Shown here piece after piece: positions 1 to 7,660 of a stretch of 64,000 bases of DNA. The stretch comes from Micromonospora humi. GTDB lineage: Bacteria > Actinomycetota > Actinomycetes > Mycobacteriales > Micromonosporaceae. Both the position numbers and the translations under genes were made by a program. How positions within the stretch are numbered: the first letter of the stretch is position 1; the number at the start of each line of letters is the position of its first letter. The stretch is from NCBI RefSeq assembly GCF_900090105.1, contig NZ_FMDM01000009.1, positions 1-64,000 of the forward strand. Direction: 5' to 3'. Under the pieces are notes generated by a model. That model saw nothing but the letters and a program-made list of their open reading frames with translations. It ran no database searches and was not told the DNA's origin.

Positions 1-1
1 C

Positions 2-382
2 GAGCAGACCGCCAACGTCAAGGCGATCATCGCCGCGACGAAGAAGGCCGGCCTGCCCGAGCGCGCCGCGGTCGTCTCGATCGCCACCGCCCTGCAGGAG
101 TCGAAGCTGGAGAACCTGGGCCACCTCGGCGACCGCAATGACCACGACTCGCTGGGCCTGTTCCAGCAGCGCCCCTCCAGCGGTTGGGGCAGCCCGGAGC
201 AGATCACCGACCCCGAGTACTCCACGCTGGCGTTCCTCAAGGGGTTGAAGCAGGTCGACGGCTGGCAGGACATGCCGCTGACCAAGGCCGCCCAGACCGT
301 GCAGGTCTCGGCCTACCCGGACGCCTACGCCCAGTGGGAGAAGCAGGCCACCGACCTGGTCAACCAGCACTGGACCAAGTAA
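2..382 (+). CDS. C-terminal part of a lysozyme-like / transglycosylase-like protein (partial)
   Basis: The 5' end lies outside the window; 126 codons remain, ending in TAA. The visible part has the actinobacterial lysozyme-like pattern: LQESKLENL with a likely catalytic Glu, then GDRNDHDSLGLFQQRPS, SGWG, and a helical tail ending NQHWTK. This pattern is common at the C-terminus of secreted proteins thought to cut or bind peptidoglycan; the N-terminal half, where a signal peptide or second domain would sit, is not visible. A strong hairpin follows 10 nt after the stop. Function is inferred from motif resemblance only; substrate is unknown. Confidence 0.7.
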   Translation, partial: EQTANVKAIIAATKKAGLPERAAVVSIATALQESKLENLGHLGDRNDHDSLGLFQQRPSSGWGSPEQITDPEYSTLAFLKGLKQVDGWQDMPLTKAAQTVQVSAYPDAYAQWEKQATDLVNQHWTK

Positions 383-392
383 GACATGCGAG

Positions 393-420
393 GGCCGGCA
401 CCCGAGAACGGGTGCCGGCC
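393..420. terminator. Bidirectional hairpin terminator
   Basis: A perfect 12-bp inverted repeat (393-404 and 409-420, arm GGCCGGCACCCG) with the loop AGAA lies between two convergent genes, 10 nt after the stop of the upstream gene and next to the stop of the downstream minus-strand gene. There is no long U tract, as usual for GC-rich actinobacteria. Confidence 0.75.
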
Positions 421-421
421 T

Positions 422-1075
422 TCAGCGCACGACCTTGACGTTGAACAGGGCCGTGCCCAGCCGGCCGTAGAGGCGCAGCCAGATCGGCAGCAGCATCTCG
501 GTGCCCCGCGCCGTGGTGATGTCGCCCAGGTCGATCACGTCGGTGTGGCCGAAGCTGGTCAGCAGCTCGGTGACCGCCCTCTTCGCGTCGGCGTCGTCGC
601 CGGACACGAAGACGCTGTGGTCCCCGTCGGCGAGTTGCCGAGGGTGGACCATCAGGTCGGCGGTGAGCGTGTTGAGCGCCTTCACCACCCGGGTACGCGG
701 GAACGCGCGCTGGATCCGCTCGCCGAGCGAGTCGTCGTTGACCACCGACAGGGTGGGTGGAAAGCCCTGGCTGAAGTCGAGCGGGTTGGCGATGTCGAGC
801 AGGACCTTGCCGGCCAGGTTCTCCGCGCCCGCGGCGTCGAGGGCGGGGAGGGAACCGTCGCCGTTCGTCGCGTTCACCACCAGGTCGGCTTCCGCGGTGG
901 CGTCGGCGTGGCCGGCGAGGGTGATGCCGGGGTGGTCGGCGGCCCACTCGCCCCACTCCCCGTCGCGGGTGGCGTCGACGTCGCGGGTGCCGACGACCAC
1001 CTGATGCCCCAGTTCGGCGGCGCGGCCGGCGATGGCGCGACCGACCATGCCGGTGCCCAGTACTGCGATGCGCAT
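422..1075 (-). CDS. NADPH-dependent F420 reductase-like NAD(P)-binding protein
   Basis: 217 residues. It begins with a Rossmann dinucleotide motif, MRIAVLGTGMVGRAIA, followed by VVVGTRD at the end of the second strand, then VVNATNGDGSLPAL and VVKALNTLTADLM. This is the layout of the F420H2:NADP oxidoreductase family (about 210-230 residues), which moves hydride between NADP and coenzyme F420. Several paralogues in actinobacteria act on other substrates, so the F420 role is inference. The ATG at 1075 is chosen because GGAGGA sits about 10 nt upstream and the Rossmann motif starts there; the frame stays open further upstream but runs into the neighbouring gene. It is divergent from a TetR gene and probably controlled by it. 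Confidence 0.8.
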   Translation of the reverse strand: MRIAVLGTGMVGRAIAGRAAELGHQVVVGTRDVDATRDGEWGEWAADHPGITLAGHADATAEADLVVNATNGDGSLPALDAAGAENLAGKVLLDIANPLDFSQGFPPTLSVVNDDSLGERIQRAFPRTRVVKALNTLTADLMVHPRQLADGDHSVFVSGDDADAKRAVTELLTSFGHTDVIDLGDITTARGTEMLLPIWLRLYGRLGTALFNVKVVR

Positions 1076-1137
1076 GTCGGATCCGTCCTCCGGGAATCGC
1101 GGGGCGCCGGTGCGCCCGCGTCGTACCGCCGAGACTA

Positions 1138-1185
1138 ACAGACAGGTCTGTCTACTAGAAGGCCGAAGAAGACGTACCTGTCTGT
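1138..1185. promoter_or_regulatory. Probable TetR operator, paired inverted repeats
   Basis: ACAGACAGGT at 1138-1147 is exactly mirrored by ACCTGTCTGT at 1176-1185. The left site also holds an internal dyad, AGACA-GGTC-TGTCT (1140-1153). The pair lies in the 141-bp gap between the divergent reductase and TetR genes, where an autoregulating TetR protein would bind. Confidence 0.65.
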
Positions 1186-1216
1186 AGACTTCGGCGGACC
1201 ACGACACGGAGGACCC

Positions 1217-1795
1217 ATGGCCCGTACCCCCGCCGGCACCGCCCGGGATCGCATCCTGGACACCGCGTTCCGGCTCTTCTACGCGTACGGGCCGCGCGGC
1301 GTCGGCGTCGACACGGTGATCGCCGAGTCGGGCGTCGCCAAGGCCACGCTCTACAAGCACTTCCCGAGCAAGGACGACCTGGTCCTGGCGTACCTGGACA
1401 AGGTCGACCGGGCCTGGTCCGGCGCGTTGCACACCGCCGCGCGGGCCGCCGGTGACGATCCGCGTGCGCAGCTCGTCGGGATGTTCGACGCGCTCACCGG
1501 CGCGTGTCGCCGGGAGGGTTACCACGGCTGCGCGTTCATCAACACCGCCGCCGAGTCGCCCGCCGGCAGCCCGGTGCACACCCGTACGGTCGCGCACAAG
1601 AACGCGGTGCGGGCCTGGGTGACCGACCTGGCCCGGCAGGCCGGGGCGGCCGAGCCGGAGCTGCTGGCCCGGCAGCTCACCCTGCTGCTCGACGGTGGCC
1701 TGGCCGGCGGGGTGCTCGACGGCGACCCGGCGATCGCCGAGGCGGCCCGCAGCACCGCCCGCGCCCTGGTCGACGCGGCGTTGCCGAAGCGTTAA
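1217..1795 (+). CDS. TetR/AcrR family transcriptional regulator
   Basis: 192 residues. The N-terminal TetR DNA-binding domain is clear: RDRILDTAFRLFYAYG, GVGVDTVIAESGVAKATLYK, HFPSKDDLVLAYLDK. The C-terminal half is a ligand-binding helical domain with GCAFINTAAE, typical of the TetR_C group that often sits beside oxidoreductases. The ATG is preceded by GGAGG at about 8 nt. It is divergent from the F420 reductase-like gene; the inverted repeats between them are the likely operator, so the probable role is repression of itself and the reductase until an unknown ligand binds. Its stop codon TAA lies inside a repeat element (1791-1844). Confidence 0.9.
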   Translation: MARTPAGTARDRILDTAFRLFYAYGPRGVGVDTVIAESGVAKATLYKHFPSKDDLVLAYLDKVDRAWSGALHTAARAAGDDPRAQLVGMFDALTGACRREGYHGCAFINTAAESPAGSPVHTRTVAHKNAVRAWVTDLARQAGAAEPELLARQLTLLLDGGLAGGVLDGDPAIAEAARSTARALVDAALPKR

Positions 1796-1844
1796 GCGGG
1801 GCCCCCTCCTCTACCGCAGGCGTTAAGAAGGGGCCCTTCCTTAC
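1791..1844. repeat. GTTAAGC-type palindromic repeat, copy A (terminator-like)
   Basis: A 54-nt element beginning GTTAAGCGGGGCCCCC and ending CCTTCCTTAC, containing two short hairpins. By my count it matches the element at 50502-50555 at 44 of 54 positions. It fills the gap between two convergent genes and supplies both stop codons: TAA 1793-1795 of the TetR gene, and TTA 1841-1843 (TAA on minus) of the Cys-rich gene. Confidence 0.8.
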
Positions 1845-2647
1845 TCGCTGGCGGGGTGGGGGGCGATCTGGCCCTGGCGCTGGCGGGCGGCGCAGAGCTC
1901 GGCCAGCTTCGCGTACGCGGGCGCGCCGATCAGCGCGGTCAGCTCCGGCCCGTAGGAGACGTACATCGGGTCGGCGCCGACGTGCGCGTCGGTGGAGGAG
2001 GTGCACCACCAGTCCAGGTCGTGACCGCCGGCGCCCCAGCCGCGCCTGTCGAACTCGGCGAGCGTGGAGATCAGCACCTTGGTGTTGTCCGGCCGCTTGT
2101 GCCACTCCTGGTCCCGGCGGACCGGCAGCTGCCAGCAGACGTCGGGCTTGTATTCCAGCGGGTGCACCCCGTCGCGCAGCGCCTGGGCGTGCAGCGCGCA
2201 GCCGCCCCCGGCGGGGAAGTCGGCGTCGTTGAGGAACACGCAGGGCGCGTCCACGTCACGGGTGGCCGTGCGCCGGGCCGGCGTCTTGCCGTCGACCGTG
2301 TCGTTCTCGGTCCAGTTCTTGAAGCCGCGGCGGAAGTGCTGCCAGGTCTCCGGCGTGAGCCGCTTGACCGCCGCGCGGACCCGCTTCTCGTCGTCGGAGT
2401 CGGTGAAGAAGGCGCCGTGCGAGCAGCACCCGTCGGCCGCCCGGCCCTTCACGATGCCGTGGCAACCCGAGCCGAAGATGCACGTCCAGCGGGAGAGCAG
2501 CCAGGTCAGGTCGGCCCGGACGACGTGCTTCGGGTCGGCCGGGTCGGCGAACTCGATCCACTCCCGCGGAAAGTCCAGCCCGACCTCGCGGCTGCGCGGG
2601 TCGGCCGGGTCGTCCACCAGCACGTGAAGCTCGATCTGCCCTGTCAC
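1841..2647 (-). CDS. Conserved Cys-rich protein of unknown function (Rv0495c-like position)
   Basis: 268 residues. The protein has a regular Cys set: CIFGSGCHGI, DGCCSHGAFF, CVFLND, GGGCALHAQALRDG and PDVCWQLPVRRDQEW. This looks like metal or Fe-S ligation similar to the YkgJ/UPF0153 type, but I cannot assign a family with certainty. In Mycobacterium tuberculosis a gene of this kind (Rv0495c) also lies divergent from the Ppx gene (from memory). The GTG start at 2647 is supported by a -10-like TACGCT (2655-2660) exactly 7 nt upstream, a leaderless arrangement. No signal peptide or membrane segment. Expected cytoplasmic; role unknown. Confidence 0.75.
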   Translation of the reverse strand: MTGQIELHVLVDDPADPRSREVGLDFPREWIEFADPADPKHVVRADLTWLLSRWTCIFGSGCHGIVKGRAADGCCSHGAFFTDSDDEKRVRAAVKRLTPETWQHFRRGFKNWTENDTVDGKTPARRTATRDVDAPCVFLNDADFPAGGGCALHAQALRDGVHPLEYKPDVCWQLPVRRDQEWHKRPDNTKVLISTLAEFDRRGWGAGGHDLDWWCTSSTDAHVGADPMYVSYGPELTALIGAPAYAKLAELCAARQRQGQIAPHPASE

Positions 2648-2721
2648 CCGGACCAGCGTACGCGCGGTCGCCCCGGCCGGCCGGCGAGCCGACGAAACGT
2701 GTTGCGCCTAGGGTTCTTGCC

Positions 2722-3666
2722 ATGCGACTGGGTGTCCTCGACGTCGGTTCCAACACGGTGCATCTGCTGGTGGTCGACGCCCACCACGGCGCGCATCCCT
2801 GGCCGGCGCACTCGGAGAAGGTGGTGCTGCGGCTGGCCGAGCAGATCGGCCCGGACGGCGCGTTGACCGACGCCGGCGCGGACGGGCTGGTCAAGGCCGT
2901 CGGCATGGCCCGGGCGGCGGCCGACGGGCTGGGCGCCGAGGACCTGCTGGCGTTCGCCACCAGCGCGGTCCGGGACGCCACCAACGCCGCCGAGGTGCTG
3001 GCCCGGGTCCGCGACGAGACCGGCGTACGCCTGGAGGTGCTCTCCGGCGCGGACGAGGCGCGGATGACGTTCCTCGCGGTGCGGCGGTGGTTCGGCTGGT
3101 CCGCGGGCCGGCTGCTGGCGCTCGACATCGGCGGCGGCTCGCTGGAGCTGGCCGCCGGCATCGACGAGCATCCGGACGTCGCGGTCTCGCTGCCGCTCGG
3201 CGCGGGCCGGCTCAGCCGGGAGCGGCTGGCGGTCGACCCGGCCGGCCTGATGCCGCCGCCCGCCGAGGCCGTGGAGGACCTCCGGGAGTACGTGGACGCG
3301 CAGCTCGACCCGGTGGTGAAGCAGCTGACCGAGGTGGGCTGGGAGCGTCCGGTGGCGACCTCGAAGACGTTCCGCACGCTGGCCCGGCTGGCCGGGGCCG
3401 CGCCGTCCGGCGCGGGTCTGTGGGCCCGGCGCAGCCTGACCCGCACCGGGCTGCGGCAGGTGCTGGGCTTCGTCCGGCACATCCCGCCGGCCCACCTGCC
3501 CGAACTGGAGGGGGTCAGCGCGCAGCGGGCGCACCAGCTCCTGGCGGGCGCGGTGGTGGCCGAGGCGGTGATGCGCCGGCTGGACGTGGAGTGCCTCGAC
3601 ATCTGCCCCTGGGCGCTGCGCGAGGGGGTCATCCTGCGCCGGTTGGATCAGCTCGCGCCGATGTGA
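2722..3666 (+). CDS. Ppx/GppA-family phosphatase (exopolyphosphatase-like)
   Basis: 314 residues, the length of the short actinobacterial Ppx1 type. The actin-like ATPase fold shows its first phosphate loop at residues 5-12 (LDVGSNTVHLL) and the second near 132-142 (LALDIGGGSLEL), then LPLGAGRLSRE. Family members remove terminal phosphates from polyphosphate or pppGpp; which one is used here cannot be told. The C-terminal HD domain of long E. coli Ppx is absent. A TAGGGT hexamer (2709-2714) 7 nt before the ATG suggests a leaderless mRNA. The next gene is a TIM-barrel epimerase, as in the M. tuberculosis Rv0496-Rv0498 region. Confidence 0.88.
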   Translation: MRLGVLDVGSNTVHLLVVDAHHGAHPWPAHSEKVVLRLAEQIGPDGALTDAGADGLVKAVGMARAAADGLGAEDLLAFATSAVRDATNAAEVLARVRDETGVRLEVLSGADEARMTFLAVRRWFGWSAGRLLALDIGGGSLELAAGIDEHPDVAVSLPLGAGRLSRERLAVDPAGLMPPPAEAVEDLREYVDAQLDPVVKQLTEVGWERPVATSKTFRTLARLAGAAPSGAGLWARRSLTRTGLRQVLGFVRHIPPAHLPELEGVSAQRAHQLLAGAVVAEAVMRRLDVECLDICPWALREGVILRRLDQLAPM

Positions 3667-3741
3667 TCCACGCGGCCGCTCTGGGCGCTTTGCGGCTGCT
3701 CGTCCCGATGCTTCCCCACGGGTGCGGCTACCCTGAGGGGT

Positions 3742-4548
3742 GTGACTTCCCGCGTCCCGGTGCTCCTGTCCACGTCCTCGGTCTTCCCCGAACGGACCGC
3801 GGCGGCGTTCCAGCTCGCCGCCGCGCTCGGGTACGACGGCGTCGAGGTGATGGTCTGGACCGACCCGGTGAGCCAGGACGCGGGCGCGCTGCGCGGGCTC
3901 TCCGAGCACTACGACGTGCCGGTGCTCTCGGTGCACGCGCCCTGTCTGCTGGTCACCCAGCGGGTGTGGAGCCCCGACCCGTGGGAGCGGCTGCGGCGGG
4001 CCGCCGAGCTGGCCGAGACACTGGAGGCACCCACCGTGGTGGTGCATCCGCCGTTCACCTGGCAGCGTGACTACGCGCGCACGTTCGCCGACGGGCTGGA
4101 CACCATCGGCGGGCAGTTCGGCGGTCTGCGTTTCGCGGTGGAGAACATGTTCCCGGTGCGGATGGCCGGCCGGCAGTTCGTGCCCTACGTGCCGGGCTGG
4201 GACCCGACCGACACCGGCTACGCCTCCTACACGCTCGACCTGTCGCACTGCGCGGCCTCGCACACCGACGCGCTCGCGATGGCCGACCGGATGGGCGCCG
4301 GGCTGGCGCACGTGCACCTGGGCGACGGCACCGGCGAGGGGCGCGACGAGCACCTGGTGCCCGGTCGGGGCGGTCAGCCCTGCGCGGAGCTGCTCCGGTC
4401 GCTGGCCGGGCGCGGCTTCACCGGCTCGGTCGCGGTGGAGGTGACCACCCGGGGCGCGAAGAGCCGCGCGGTCCGCGAGGCGGACCTGCGCGAGTCGCTG
4501 GAGTTCGCCCGCGCGAACCTGACCGCGCCCTCCCCGGTCGACGCCTGA
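3742..4548 (+). CDS. Sugar phosphate isomerase/epimerase-like TIM-barrel protein
   Basis: 268 residues. It shows the metal-site pattern of the AP-endonuclease-2-like TIM barrel: VVHPPFTWQ (near residue 100), RFAVENMFP (Glu near 134), YTLDLSHCAAS (Asp near 162), HVHLGDGTGEGRDEHLVPG and VAVEVTTRG. Members isomerize or epimerize sugars or act on cyclic polyols; the substrate is unknown. The GTG start at 3742 has TACCCT (3729-3734) 7 nt upstream. Position after Ppx matches Rv0498 of M. tuberculosis, a conserved but uncharacterised gene. Confidence 0.85.
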   Translation: MTSRVPVLLSTSSVFPERTAAAFQLAAALGYDGVEVMVWTDPVSQDAGALRGLSEHYDVPVLSVHAPCLLVTQRVWSPDPWERLRRAAELAETLEAPTVVVHPPFTWQRDYARTFADGLDTIGGQFGGLRFAVENMFPVRMAGRQFVPYVPGWDPTDTGYASYTLDLSHCAASHTDALAMADRMGAGLAHVHLGDGTGEGRDEHLVPGRGGQPCAELLRSLAGRGFTGSVAVEVTTRGAKSRAVREADLRESLEFARANLTAPSPVDA

Positions 4549-4635
4549 CCGGTCGAGACTGCCCCGGCACTCGCCGTGGCCGCGCCGGATGCCGTGCCGC
4601 GTCGGGTGCCCCGGAGCCCGGCCGGCGGCCGAAGG

Positions 4636-5202
4636 TCAGCTCACCGGGGCCAGCGGCTGGGCCGGGACGGCCTGCTCGCCGACCGCGGCCCGCTTACGGG
4701 CCCGGTGCGCGGCCACGTGGGAGCGGGTGGCGCAGCGCTCCGAGCAGAACCGCCGGCAGCAGTTGGACGAGGTGTCCAGGTAGACGTTGCCGCAGCGCTC
4801 GTCCGCGCACACGCCGAACCGGGCGCTGCCGTACTCGCAGAGCCACACGGACAGGCCCCAGACGGCGCCGGCCAGGTATTCGGCGGAGACGGAGGCGCCC
4901 CGGCTGGTCACGTGCATGTGCCAGTCGGAGGAGTCGTGGCCGGAGATGCGCGGCTGCACCGGGAACGCCTCCAACAGCGCGTTCAGCTCGGTCACCGCGT
5001 CGGCGTCCCGGCCCGAGGTGCCGTACTCGAAGACGTCCCGCAGGCGCTTCTGCGCCCGACGGAAGATCCCCAGGTCCCGTTCCGCGACCTCGTCGCGCAT
5101 CCAGGCGTTCTCGTCCGGGAAGAGGGCCCGCAGGCCGTCGAGGTCGTCCAGCCGGGCGTTGACGAGCTCGACCCCGGTCCGGGCGTACGCGTCGAAGTTC
5201 AC
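4636..5202 (-). CDS. CGNR zinc finger domain protein (ABATE-type)
   Basis: 188 residues. The C-terminus carries the CGNR zinc finger: FGVCADERCGNVYLD, then NCCRRFCSERCATRSHVAAH and RARKRA, a basic probable DNA-binding tail. The N-terminal part (residues 1-120) matches the alpha-helical stress-associated half found before CGNR fingers in actinobacteria. It is thought to be a transcription regulator; ligand unknown. The GTG at 5202 is selected because TACCGT (minus strand, 5210-5215) lies 7 nt upstream, indicating leaderless transcription; the longer open frame upstream lacks such support and overlaps the next gene. Confidence 0.85.
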   Translation of the reverse strand: MNFDAYARTGVELVNARLDDLDGLRALFPDENAWMRDEVAERDLGIFRRAQKRLRDVFEYGTSGRDADAVTELNALLEAFPVQPRISGHDSSDWHMHVTSRGASVSAEYLAGAVWGLSVWLCEYGSARFGVCADERCGNVYLDTSSNCCRRFCSERCATRSHVAAHRARKRAAVGEQAVPAQPLAPVS

Positions 5203-5221
5203 GACACCAACGGTAGACGAC

Positions 5222-6388
5222 TCAGGCCGGGCGTGGCGCGTCGATGTAGTGGGGCAGAAACCGCGCGTAACCGTCCGTGATGAGGCTCTCGCTCTCGCGG
5301 ACGCCGGCACCGGCCGACTCGCCATCGACGATCCAGCTCCCGAGCACCGTGTGGTTGCCAGCGAACTGGGGCAACGCCCGGAACTCCTGGAAGCAGAAAC
5401 CCTCGTCGCCATAGATCCCGGGATTGGTGATCTCGGAGTCGCCGGTCACGATGCGTACCGACCCGCCCTCGCGGCCGAGCAGCGGCTTGGCCACGTACTC
5501 GGTCATCCCGCGCGGCGAGTCGAGGTAGGCCGGCAGCAGGAACTCGTGCCCGGGATACAGCTCCCAGAGCACGGCCAGCAGCGCCTTGTTCGACAGCAGC
5601 AACTTCCAGGCCGGCTCGATCCAGGTGGTCGGGGTGCCCGGGTCCAGCGCCGGCGGCCCGTACGGCTCGGCGAGCATCCACTCCCACGGGTAGAGCTTGA
5701 AGCAGGTGGTGATCGGCCGGTCGTCGGCGTCGACGAAACGCCGCCCGTCCCAGCCGACCCGCTGGATCGGCATGAGCGTCACGTCGAGCCCGGCCTGGCG
5801 GGCCGTCTCGGCCAGGTAGCCGGCGGTGATCTGGTCCTCGCCCGACTCCTCCTCGTTCGACCAGACCACGTGCGCCCGGGGCTCGTGCAGCCCGGCGCCG
5901 ATCTTGGCCCACGCGCCGACCAGCCGCTCGTGCAGGCTGTTCCACTGGTCCGCCTCCGGGCGGGTGTGCTCCAGCCAGTACCACTGCACGATGCTCGCCT
6001 CGACCAGCGCGGTCGGGGTGTCCGCGTTGTATTCCAGCATCTTCGGCGGCCAACTGCCGTCGTAGGCGAGGTCGAAGCGGCCGTAGAGCGTCGGCGGGCC
6101 CTCCCGCAGCGAGCGGGCGACCGCCTCGGCGGCCCACTCCGGGATGCCGAACTCGGCGTGGCGGCGGCGGGCCACCACGTGCTCGGCGGCGGCCACCGAC
6201 ATCCGGTGCAGCTCCTCGGTCGCCTCCTCCAGCCGGAGCACCTCGTCGAGCGTGAAGGCGTACGCGGCCGTCTCGTCCCAGTACGACATGATCTCGCCGT
6301 CGGGCAGCTCGGTGTCGACGTACACCAGGCCCTGGGACCGGATGGTGTCGTCCCAGCCGGGGCGCGGCGTGCTCGCCTCGCGGCGCAC
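5222..6388 (-). CDS. Glutathionylspermidine synthase-like ATP-grasp ligase (YgiC/YjfC type)
   Basis: 388 residues, matching the stand-alone synthetase half (YgiC/YjfC) and lacking the N-terminal amidase of E. coli GspSA. Motifs include FDLAYDGSWPPKMLEYNADT then PTALVEASIVQWYWLE near residue 115, FKLYPWEWMLAEPYG, EPAWKLLLSNKALLAVLWE, YVAKPLLGREGGSVRI and GNHTVLGSWIVDGE. ATP-grasp enzymes join a carboxylate to an amine. Actinobacteria make mycothiol rather than glutathione, so the true substrate is probably not glutathione. The GTG start follows the stop of the small lipoprotein gene by 1 nt, so the two are translated together. The same pairing, ligase plus DUF1190-like lipoprotein, is known as ygiB-ygiC in E. 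coli. Confidence 0.85.
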   Translation of the reverse strand: MRREASTPRPGWDDTIRSQGLVYVDTELPDGEIMSYWDETAAYAFTLDEVLRLEEATEELHRMSVAAAEHVVARRRHAEFGIPEWAAEAVARSLREGPPTLYGRFDLAYDGSWPPKMLEYNADTPTALVEASIVQWYWLEHTRPEADQWNSLHERLVGAWAKIGAGLHEPRAHVVWSNEEESGEDQITAGYLAETARQAGLDVTLMPIQRVGWDGRRFVDADDRPITTCFKLYPWEWMLAEPYGPPALDPGTPTTWIEPAWKLLLSNKALLAVLWELYPGHEFLLPAYLDSPRGMTEYVAKPLLGREGGSVRIVTGDSEITNPGIYGDEGFCFQEFRALPQFAGNHTVLGSWIVDGESAGAGVRESESLITDGYARFLPHYIDAPRPA

Positions 6389-6389
6389 G

Positions 6390-6665
6390 TCAGCCGCCGC
6401 AGGAGGCGAGGTGGGAGCCGAAGCCGCCGCGCTCGGGCAACGCGGCGGCTGCCGGGGCGGCGTCGCCGCGCGCGGCCGTGACCGGCGCGGGGACCCGCAG
6501 GGCCACCGCGACGGTGTCGCCGCCCCCGCCCGCCGGGCCGAGCGCGCAGTCGTCATCGTCGTCGTCGTAGCCGTTGTTGCAGCCGGAGAGCGCGAGGGCC
6601 AGCGCGGTGAGCGCGCCGAGCTGCACGGTGGCCGAGCGGAGCCGGCGTCGGGGGTGTCCTTCCAC
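6390..6665 (-). CDS. Small lipoprotein, DUF1190/YgiB-like C-terminus
   Basis: 91 residues. Basic N-terminus, hydrophobic stretch (ATVQLGALTALALAL) and lipobox LSGC near residue 29 mark a lipoprotein. The mature part opens with NNGYDDDDDDC, has a low-complexity Ala/Gly/Pro stretch and ends PERGGFGSHLASCGG. The RGGFG box near the C-terminus recalls E. coli YgiB (DUF1190), which ends with an RGGFG box followed by a Ser-rich tail and GG. It is the first gene of a two-gene unit with the ATP-grasp ligase. It may be the ligase's protein substrate or partner (inference). The start is GTG with no clear ribosome site. Confidence 0.7.
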   Translation of the reverse strand: MEGHPRRRLRSATVQLGALTALALALSGCNNGYDDDDDDCALGPAGGGGDTVAVALRVPAPVTAARGDAAPAAAALPERGGFGSHLASCGG

Positions 6666-6738
6666 GTGAACGTTGTAGCCGATCGTCGCTACTTCGGCTG
6701 CCCGGCGGGGGGTCGGGGGTGGGCGTTACGCTCGGCTC

Positions 6739-7659
6739 ATGCTCCGTTCCGTCATCCTCGCCGCCTCCCGGTCATCCCAGGTGGAGCGGCTCGTCGCGAC
6801 GGCCCCGTTCACCCGGGACGTCGTCCGCCGGTTCGTCGCCGGCGCCGCCACCGACGACGCGCTGCGCGCGACCCGCGCACTCGTCGCCGACGGCCAAGCG
6901 GTCACCCTCGACTATCTGGGCGAGGACACCACCACCGGTGAGCAGGCGACCGCCACCCGGGACGAATACCTCACACTGCTGCGCCTGCTCGGCGCCGCCG
7001 GGCTCACCCCGGCCGCCGAGGTCAGCGTGAAGCTGTCCGCGCTCGGCCAGGCGTTCGACGAGCAGTTCGCGTACGACAACGCGCGGCAGATCTGCGCGGC
7101 GGCCGACGCGGTGGGCACCACTGTCACCCTGGACATGGAGGACCACACCACCACCGACTCGACGCTCGACATCCTGGCCAAGCTGCGCAAGGACCACCCG
7201 TCGACCGGTGCGGTGCTCCAGGCGTACCTGCGGCGCACCGAGTCGGACTGCCGCGAGCTGTCCGCCGCCGGGTCGCGGGTGCGGCTGTGCAAGGGCGCCT
7301 ACAAGGAGCCCGAGTCGGTGGCCTACCAGTCCGCCCGCGAGGTGGACAAGTCGTACGTGCGCTGCATGAACGTGCTGATGGCTGGCGACGGCTACCCGAT
7401 GCTGGCCACCCACGACCCGCGCCTGATCGCCATCGGCGAGGACCGGGCGCGCTGGTTCGACCGCGAACCGGGCCGGTTCGAGTTCCAGATGCTCTACGGC
7501 ATCCGCCCGGAGGAGCAGACGCGCCTGGTCGGCGAGGGCTACACCGTGCGCACCTACGTCCCCTACGGCGACCAGTGGTACGGCTACCTGATGCGCCGGC
7601 TCGCCGAGCGCCCGGCCAACCTGGCGTTCTTCGGCCGCGCGGTGATGTCGAAGAAGTGA
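6739..7659 (+). CDS. Proline dehydrogenase (monofunctional, FAD-dependent)
   Basis: 306 residues, the usual size of monofunctional PRODH. Motifs: AEVSVKLSALGQAFDE, VTLDMEDHTTTDSTLDIL, VLQAYLRRTESDC, VRLCKGAYKEPESVAYQS, ATHDPRLIAI, FEFQMLYGIRPEEQ and RTYVPYGDQWYGYLMRRL with the paired C-terminal Arg that binds proline's carboxylate. It oxidises L-proline to pyrroline-5-carboxylate and passes electrons to the respiratory quinone pool. The partner P5C dehydrogenase is not adjacent. TACGCT (6727-6732) sits 6 nt before the ATG, so the transcript may be leaderless. Divergent from the lipoprotein-ligase pair with a 73-bp gap. Confidence 0.93.
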   Translation: MLRSVILAASRSSQVERLVATAPFTRDVVRRFVAGAATDDALRATRALVADGQAVTLDYLGEDTTTGEQATATRDEYLTLLRLLGAAGLTPAAEVSVKLSALGQAFDEQFAYDNARQICAAADAVGTTVTLDMEDHTTTDSTLDILAKLRKDHPSTGAVLQAYLRRTESDCRELSAAGSRVRLCKGAYKEPESVAYQSAREVDKSYVRCMNVLMAGDGYPMLATHDPRLIAIGEDRARWFDREPGRFEFQMLYGIRPEEQTRLVGEGYTVRTYVPYGDQWYGYLMRRLAERPANLAFFGRAVMSKK

Positions 7660-7660
7660 G

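Noticed and set aside
6307..6680. TACAACGTT near the lipoprotein start as a site for the arabinan LacI protein
   Set aside because: Only one half resembles the 56307 palindrome (TACAACGTTGTA); the other half (TTCACG) does not, so likely chance.
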